From positions 1,250,001-1,314,000 of the forward strand of contig JALMGJ010000061.1 of the NCBI GenBank assembly GCA_023362775.1: 64,000 bases of DNA. Direction: 5' to 3'. Source of the stretch: Charina bottae (Eukaryota; Chordata; Lepidosauria; Squamata; Charinaidae). Shown piece by piece: positions 57,401 through 64,000 of the stretch (within the stretch, counting starts at the first letter, position 1; each line of letters begins with the position of its first letter). The notes beneath the pieces are model-generated. The model did not search any database. It was not told the DNA's origin and saw nothing but the letters and a program-made list of their open reading frames with translations. The position numbers and the translations under genes are program-made.

Positions 57401-60400
57401 TGTTAACCTTCTAAAATCCAGCCTGAGAATGATGCTTAATATTCAAGTAGCTGAAATAATAGTTTTGAAGTAATTTCTTGTGGCTGACTGTAGGATCGTT
57501 TAATTTTCTGTTCCTTTCATATGGTGGCAAAATATCCATGTCCTCCACAAAGTTTCCTGATGAAAAATCTGTTGTCGCATCCACCTTAGGTGAAATTCTC
57601 ATGGTTTATGCTTCCACTGCATGCTAAGTCATGAAAAAGAACAATCAGGCCTGCTTCGTTCCTCCTGCCAGCAAGAGTGGTTAAACCATGGGACCGTCTC
57701 CCATGGTTTGTTCAGTATGATGGTTTAACGAAGTTCTGGCTGGTTCCTCTTCTAGCAAGTCAGGATTGGAAGCCGAAGACAGACTAACTTCCAACTGTGG
57801 CTTGTTAAAGAATGAGTCTGATTCAAGGATGTTGAACCCCGTGTTAAGAATCCACCGAAGATTCACCAAATGCCAGAGGAAGCCACGTGAGGGCAGTGCC
57901 CACTTTTTTGCCTCCAGAAATCAAGAGCTGCATTTTTTTCTCCTCCATAGAGGCTTTTCATGTCTGATTGACGTGATATTTGGAAGAGCGGCAATAATTT
58001 AATTTATTCAGTTTGATATGGCTGCCCACTCCAAAAGACTGGGTGGCTTACAAAATGCACAAAAAACAGTAAAAACAATTAAAACAGGACAATGGTAGTT
58101 GCCCTGTATTATTTTTAAAAGTTTTTCCCAGTTATTCTTGGGTTATATGAAGAGCCTGTTGCTTTTTTCCTTTGTGTCAGCAATCTCTTCTTCACTGCTC
58201 CCTGACTTCTGTTTTCTGTGATCAAGTTCAGAAATAGAATTCCCTATTTTTCTCTCCCTGCAGAGCATTTATATGTCATGTTCGTTTTTATTTATCTACT
58301 TCTGGCATTCTCTGCTAAACTAATCCAAATGAGAAAACTTCTCCATGGGTAAACTGGGGATAAGAAGATACCCAGCAGCTGTTCTTGGAAGGATGCCCTC
58401 CAGATGTATTGGATGGAGCACATTCGTTCCCCCCCCCCCCCCCGTTATGACAGTGATGGGAATTGTAGTCCAGCTCACCTGGAAACCCTGCCGTTATGGA
58501 AAAACTGACACTCTGCTTTATAGTCTGTAGTAGAGTAATCTCTCTCTCTCCTTTTCTTTAGATTATCTTGATAATGGCAATAATAAAATGGCAATCCAGC
58601 AAGCAGACAAGCTGCTAAAAAAACACAAGGATCTTCACTGTGCTAAGGTGAGCTCAGAGTTAGTTTATTAGTTTATCTTGTTAAATCATCTTGGTCTTAA
58701 ATCTTGAATAAGCCAGGGCCAGAGTCTGCTTTCTGTCTGTTGTCTTCCTCGAAAGGGTCGGGTCAGGCTGGGTTGGACAGCCACAGCTGCTCCTTTGGAG
58801 AAGAGGCCTCTTCTGTTACACTCAGTTTCTGGGAAGAAGCTGGAGAATGTTTGTACTTTGAAGTCATCCTTTGCGTGGCAGTTTTTTATCCCCTGCAACA
58901 TAACCTGTGTTCCTCCTGGTTTTCCCCTCTCTAGTGAGATCACCTTTGCCATGTTGATCACAAGCCCCCATTGCTTGAAGTAATTCTTCAACGTTTTTGT
59001 CCACCCCAACATGGCTCAGCATCCTAAGGTAATTAGAGCTGGTCAGTTGATTGGATCCAGTATAGTTAAATGTTACCGAAGGATGGACAACAGTGCTTTT
59101 AAATACTCGCGTGTTAAAAATAGTAGCTGAGAGAGATGATGAAACAACCATCATAATCCAAACGCTTGAGGTAAAGGGACTAATTGAGTGCACTTGCAAC
59201 CGGTTTATGCCTGAGAATTATGTAGTCCAACACATCTGGAGCTTGGACTGCAGGTTGGAGGCGGCTGACTTTCATTCTCTTTGAAGGACATGTCTCTCTG
59301 GAGGCAGGCAGGCGGAGCAGGGTGGGCAACTGGCAGTGGTCTGACTGCTTCTCCATAGATGGGGCATACAATAATGAACGAGAGTGAGGGGGACATTGGA
59401 AATTGGCTCATACAGGGTCAGACTGCTCATCCGAGTTATCATATCCGCACCAGTTCCTAGCAGCTGTTCAGAGTTTAAGCTGTGTCCTTTCTCCATCTTG
59501 TCCTGGATGTCAGGGACTCAACTTGTAAACCTATGATGTGCAGCGCAGGTGTTCAACTACAGGTAGTCCTCACTTAAGGACCACAATTGGGACCAGAATT
59601 TCGATTGCTAAGCAAAGCAGTCATTAAGTGAATCCAACCTGATTTTACGACCTTTTTTGCAGCGGTCATTAAGCTAATCACCGCGGGCGTTAAGAAAACC
59701 ATGTGGTCATTAAGCAAATCACGCGGTTCCCCATTGATTTTGCTTGCCAGAAGCCGGCCGGGAAGGTCGAAAATGGCAATCACATGACCACAATATGCTG
59801 CAGCAGTCATAAACGTGAACCAGTTGCCAAGCGCCCAAATCATGATCACGTGACCATGCGGACACTGCAACGGTCATAAGTTTGAGAACCAGTCGTAAGT
59901 CTTTTTTTCCAACACCGTTGTAAGTCCAAACCGTCACTAAACAAATGGTTAAGTGAGGACTACCTATACGAGATTCAATATTTGACCCACTCAACCATTT
60001 CTTCCGTCTCTCATTCTAGGGATGGAGTTTTCATTACTATCCTTTCTGTTGGTAGCTCTTGGAAAGCCTCTTAAAATATTCTTTGGTCTGCATGCAGGTT
60101 TTGAAAGCCATTGGCCTGCAAAGAACCGGGAGACAAGAGGAAGCATTTACTTTGGCACAAGAAGTAGCAGCCCTTGAACCCACGGATGATAATTCGTTGC
60201 AGGCGCTAACTATCCTTTATCGAGAAATGCATCGGCGTAAGTTTCCCAGTGGTCTTTACCCCTTTACATTTGGGAACAATTTTTATTTTTATAAAAAAAA
60301 AAAGTCTGTCCCTCCTTCCAATGCATATGCATCACGTCGGCCCTTCTCCAACGTATTGAAGAAAGGATCATCTCAAAAATGACCACGGACCATGTTTTGC

Positions 60401-63400
60401 CAGGATTCTAGTTATAACTCTCTTAATTCAAAGGCAGAAGAGAAATATTCCACCACATTTAATGAAGATGAAGGAAATACTTCTTTTGCATTCTTTTGAA
60501 TCGGGTTGCAGAATTTATGGGAGGGGGGTAAGCAGAAACAGCTTCTGAACTGATGGCTCTTTTTTTGTTTTTAACTCACCTCTGGCAGGATTTCCTAGCA
60601 TTGGTCATAATGCCAAACCTCTAGGCCAGGGAACCATTTTCATATACCTCCCATTTTATTGCTCCAAAACGTTCTGGGGAATTAAAATGTAGCCAGACCT
60701 GAGCCCTCAAACTGCCAGCTGAGAGTAGATAGTGAAGGCCCTTATCTGATCGTCGGGGGTCACAGCAGCTGCCAGGGAAGTCAAGCCCTGGTGCCATCGT
60801 AAAGAAGAGGAGAGGAGGTCTCAAGACGCATTCTGAGAACATTAATGGTGCTGAACCTTGTAGTCCTATGCTCAGTGCAATTCCCTAGGATTGGGAAAAG
60901 GCTCTAAGTCTTGATACGCATACCTTTAATGCTCCCAATGTCTGATTTTAGCGGAGCTGGTCACAAAACTCTACGAGGCAGCCGTGAAGAAAGTTCCCAA
61001 CAGCGAAGAATATCACTCGCATCTGTTCATGGCGTACGCAAGAGTTGGGGAATATAAGAAGATGCAGCAGGTACTGCCCTGCGTCATAGACGGGTTTCTT
61101 TCTCTGGGAAGGAACGTCCCCCCCCCCCGCCAAGGATGCCAGGGGAGGGCAGGCTTCGTCACAGATCAGTGATTTGGGGCTGATGAAGTGCAAAAAGGTT
61201 GCCCTCTTTCAGCCAGAGGAATCGCTGAGGTTCCTGAACAGCCTTTCTTCTTTTGAAAGAAATTAATACGACATCCGGGAGTTTCAGGTTACAGTATAGT
61301 TTGATTGCTGCTTCCTGTTCCCTCTTAAAGCAAATGTGTTACCAAAGAAGACATTAGAGGTAGGGAGCGGCAGCTCCTTCCGACCTAGGTTGTGATCCTG
61401 CTACCCAGCCTGTAACAGGAGTGAGCTGCTGTGTGTATCTCCATCATTCAGTGCCTACCTCTCGGCATCCACTTGGAATGGCAGCATAGCGATTCCTCTT
61501 AGAGGTCACCATTTGCTAGGATATTATAGCTTCTGACCCACTGGTTGTTTTCTATGAAGCACTTTGTCATCTTTATTTACGCTTCCTTCTTTTCCAGGCT
61601 GGAATGGCACTTTATAAGATTGTCCCTAAAAACCCATACTACTTTTGGTCCGTGATGAGTTTAATAATGCAGGTGGGTACCCCATTTCAAAGGAGAGCAC
61701 ATTGTGTTTGGAATCGCTTGCTTTTCCAATTAAAACATGTGGGAATGTAGGGAATGTACTCCCTAAATTTTCATTTGAGTCCTATATAAGCTAATCCCCC
61801 ACCGCAGAGATAATTACTGCTATATGCAGCCCATTCCGAGGTTAAGAAAAGGGAAGAAGAAGCTGTTCACTGCTTTCCTCTCCCCCTCACTTCCTTTGAA
61901 TGTCTGGATTCTGGGATTGGTGCTTGAGATTAATATGTAAGCTTGAGGATTTGTCAGGAAACTTGGATCCTTTGAGAGGCTGTGGGTAAAGCGTAATGGC
62001 TTATTGTCAGTTGCAGTCAGGAAAGCTGGACGGCTGGTCCTACGCCATGTTGCTAATTTATTTTTACGGACTTGCTGATCCATTGTATTTGTGGAAGGTC
62101 AGCATCGGTTGAGCATCTGTTGGGGTCAGGTGCCTGTCATCTTTCTTCTGGAATAATGAGCATGAAAATGCAGCAAGTCAGCTGATTGCCCGCTCTTGTT
62201 TGTTGGAATGTTCACCCCCACTTAACATTGTTGTTTGGGCCTGTTGTGGATTGGGAAGGCTTGTGTGATTTGCCTTGTTTTCTCCAGCGCATCTAGAGAT
62301 AAACTGGAAACAAATGGTGCTGTGTGAGACAGACAGCGGGCTGGTTCTCTATATGGCAGTTCTATGTGTTCTTTTCTTGCAGTCAATATCTGCGCAGGAT
62401 GAAAAGCTCTCAAAAACCATGTTTTTACCCCTAGCTGAAAGGATGGTAGAAAAAATGGTGAAAGAAGATAAAATCGAAGCTGAAGCAGAAGTAAGACTTT
62501 TTCCAATTCTATTAATGCTCAGCCTCATTTGTAGTAAAATGATTTCAGTTTACGATGTGATTTACCAGTCCATGAAATATCTCTCCCCTTGTTAAGGAAT
62601 ATGAGGGCGGCACTGAAGATAAATTAGCAGACCTCATTGTGGTTTTCTCTCCTTTTGACTTCTCTCTTCCTATTGCTCTCAACTTCTGCTAGGTTGAACT
62701 TTACTACATGATTCTAGAACGCTTGGAGAAATACCAAGAAGCGCTGGATGTTGTGAGAGGAAAATTAGGAGGTAAAATTTCCAAGTGCCTGTGTTAAAAA
62801 GATGTAATCTGTTACACAGAGAGGGTTGTCTGCGGTTTAATGTGTCAGTTTGCAAGACTTCTGTGCTTTCATCATGGCTTTACCTACAAATGGGTGTCCA
62901 TGCCAGACATTTTGCATCTTGGGTTAGATGAGGCGGTCTTGAAAATAGTCCCAGGAAACTTTCCCCAGCTCCCTGTGGTCTAATTTTTGCAGGATGAAGG
63001 GAGATTTTGTTTCTCAAATTGACATGCTCATTGTGTGAATTTGCATTGTGTGTGTGTGTGTGTGTTATATTTAGACAAGTTAACCAGCGCGCTCCAGAGC
63101 AGAGAAAATAAGTGCATGGAGATGTACAGAAAACTGGGCAAGTGGCCAGAGTGCAACGCGCTGTCGAAAAAACTTCTGCTTAAAAAGTAAGGAAACGTAG
63201 AAGGCACCTGTGTGCCAGCCCTTGTGCATCCTCACGGTTGCCATGACATTCCCAAGGCTAGTAAATACATTAGGTGGCACCCAAGAGGGATCTTTTCTTT
63301 TTGTTCTTCACTTAGAACTTTTTTCCCTTTCAGATTATATTTAGAGGTGTCCATCTTATTAAATGGAACTGCTTATCCTAACTTTCCTTGCACATCACTG

Positions 63401-63834
63401 TAAAACATCTCCCTGTTCTTGAATTGCAGCCATCCCCCAATGTGATGCTTTGTTAGCACCCTTCCCCGAACTTACCTTGACCATTTAAAAGGTTCCCTAA
63501 TTTGAACACATCATTAAACCCTGTGGTTTATTTTTGTGATTTGCAGACCAGCCGTCCTATACTTCTGCCCATTTGCTTGTTCTTCACAGCAAATTGGGAG
63601 GAGGGTGCGGGGTGGGGAGACACTTTGCCTCCCTTTCAGTAAATTGTTTGGATTCCCTTCACCGGCTAACAAAAGAGACGGCAAGAGGGAAGGTGTCCTC
63701 TACTGCATTTCAGCTCTTTTCTTCCCCTCGTTTTTCTGTTTTAGCCCAGATGATTGGCAGTTCTACATGATCTACTTTGATTCCCTCTTTCAGTTGATTG
63801 GCATGGCCTGGACGCCTCCAGCTGAAGGAGAGCA
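54189..63834 (+). CDS. NAA25: NAA25, NatB auxiliary (TPR) subunit, 3'-truncated by the window edge (9 exons seen)
   Basis: NAA25 is the large non-catalytic subunit of NatB. With the catalytic NAA20 it acetylates nascent proteins starting Met-Asp, Met-Glu, Met-Asn or Met-Gln at the ribosome. Exons: 54189-54264, 58562-58647, 60098-60236, 60952-61070, 61598-61672, 62383-62490, 62693-62771, 63075-63186, 63745-63834. They total 884 nt, about 294 of roughly 970 residues. The protein starts MATAAAAAARGHVQDPNDRR. TPR-type helical pairs follow: NKMAIQQADKLLKKHKDLHC, RQEEAFTLAQEVAALEP, PNSEEYHSHLFMAYARVGEY, AGMALYKIVPKNPYYFWSVM, LYYMILERLEKYQEALDVV and WPECNALSKKLLLKNPDDWQ. All donors are GT and phases agree. 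Exon 9 ends GAG CA/GTGAGT in phase 2. The rest of the gene lies beyond 64,000. The six-alanine run after MAT is longer than I recall in mammals. Confidence 0.95.
54265..58561 (+). other. NAA25: NAA25 intron 1 (4.3 kb), no gene seen inside
   Basis: Donor GTAGGC, acceptor TTCTTTAG. The first 150 bp are still CpG-rich. Beyond that it is ordinary AT-rich intron with a short interspersed-repeat fragment at 55,927-55,980, an L2/CR1-like fragment near 58,003-58,060, a C-homopolymer at about 58,429-58,443 and part of a palindromic MITE near 58,395-58,475. No conserved reading frame or RNA gene is supported. Confidence 0.7.
55927..55980 (-). mobile_element. Short fragment of an abundant squamate interspersed repeat
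   Basis: ATGTATTGTCGAAGGCTTTC followed by GGGCTTTTCAGCCCGGAAGA-like sequence matches the conserved end of a repeat common in lizards, possibly Penelope-derived. Too short to classify. Confidence 0.4.
59560..59965. mobile_element. NAA25: Non-autonomous Tc1/mariner (Tigger-like) DNA transposon in NAA25 intron 2
   Basis: About 406 bp with terminal inverted repeats CAGGTAGTCCTCACTTAA / TTAAGTGAGGACTACCT, TA at both flanks, and many GTCATTAAG / GGTCATAAG sub-repeats inside. No transposase frame remains. The family is inferred from TIR style. Confidence 0.75.
63044..63066 (+). repeat. NAA25: TG microsatellite at the 3' end of NAA25 intron 7
   Basis: A TG run ends about 8 bp upstream of the acceptor TATATTTAG of exon 8 (63075), where a pyrimidine tract would normally be. 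Confidence 0.85.
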
Positions 63835-64000
63835 GTGAGTACCCTCTTCTCGGGGGGCTTTGAGAGGCTCTGGGTCTTTATAGAGAGAGGAGGGGGCAGA
63901 TTCCTGTCCTGGAGCTGCACAAATCAGAAAGGGGGCTTGTGAGGAGAGGATGCTCCGGGCAACATATTGGCCTTGGATGCTGCCCGTATTAAAACCCTGT

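Noticed and set aside
58395..58475. Further palindromic MITE (CCTCCAGATGT...GGAATTGTAGTCCAGC)
   Set aside because: Resembles half of a common reptile MITE, but the second arm is missing and a C-homopolymer interrupts it. Boundaries cannot be set.

Overview
This window is vertebrate nuclear DNA, almost certainly from a squamate reptile. It has short exons with GT/GC...AG introns, CpG-island promoters and a dense load of squamate-type mobile elements. These include a Bov-B LINE with a reverse-transcriptase remnant, tRNA-derived SINEs whose 3' tails resemble Bov-B, CR1 and L2-like fragments, and palindromic hAT-type MITEs with 8-bp target duplications. The species cannot be named from the sequence.

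Layout. (1) 1-37.4 kb, + strand: the 3' part of HECTD4, a giant HECT E3 ubiquitin ligase. I could join 60 coding exons (203-34821) in one uninterrupted frame, giving 3,542 residues to the stop, followed by a long 3' UTR ending near 37.38 kb. (2) 37.7-46.1 kb, - strand: TRAFD1, a zinc-finger negative regulator of innate immune signalling. Eleven coding exons give 579 residues, and a non-coding first exon lies in a CpG island. Its 3' end faces that of HECTD4 across about 300 bp. (3) 46.4-53.9 kb: a gene-poor stretch of mobile elements that also holds two U1 snRNA genes on the - strand. They are 164 nt each, with PSE, distal element (ZNF143/Staf-like site plus octamer) and 3' box in register. (4) 53.9-64 kb, + strand: the CpG-island promoter and first nine coding exons of NAA25, the auxiliary TPR subunit of the NatB N-terminal acetyltransferase. 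The gene runs off the right end.

The order HECTD4(+)-TRAFD1(-)-NAA25(+) matches the neighbourhood I recall from human 12q24.13, so this is an ancestral block. The three proteins share no pathway: ubiquitin ligation, innate-immune feedback and co-translational N-acetylation. The most notable content is the paired U1 genes, which are nearly identical from PSE to 3' box but have divergent distal elements. Also notable are three GC-AG introns within 5 kb of HECTD4, a perfect 125-bp tandem duplication inside the Bov-B element, and a decayed minisatellite directly upstream of the NAA25 CpG island. No previously unknown protein system was found.
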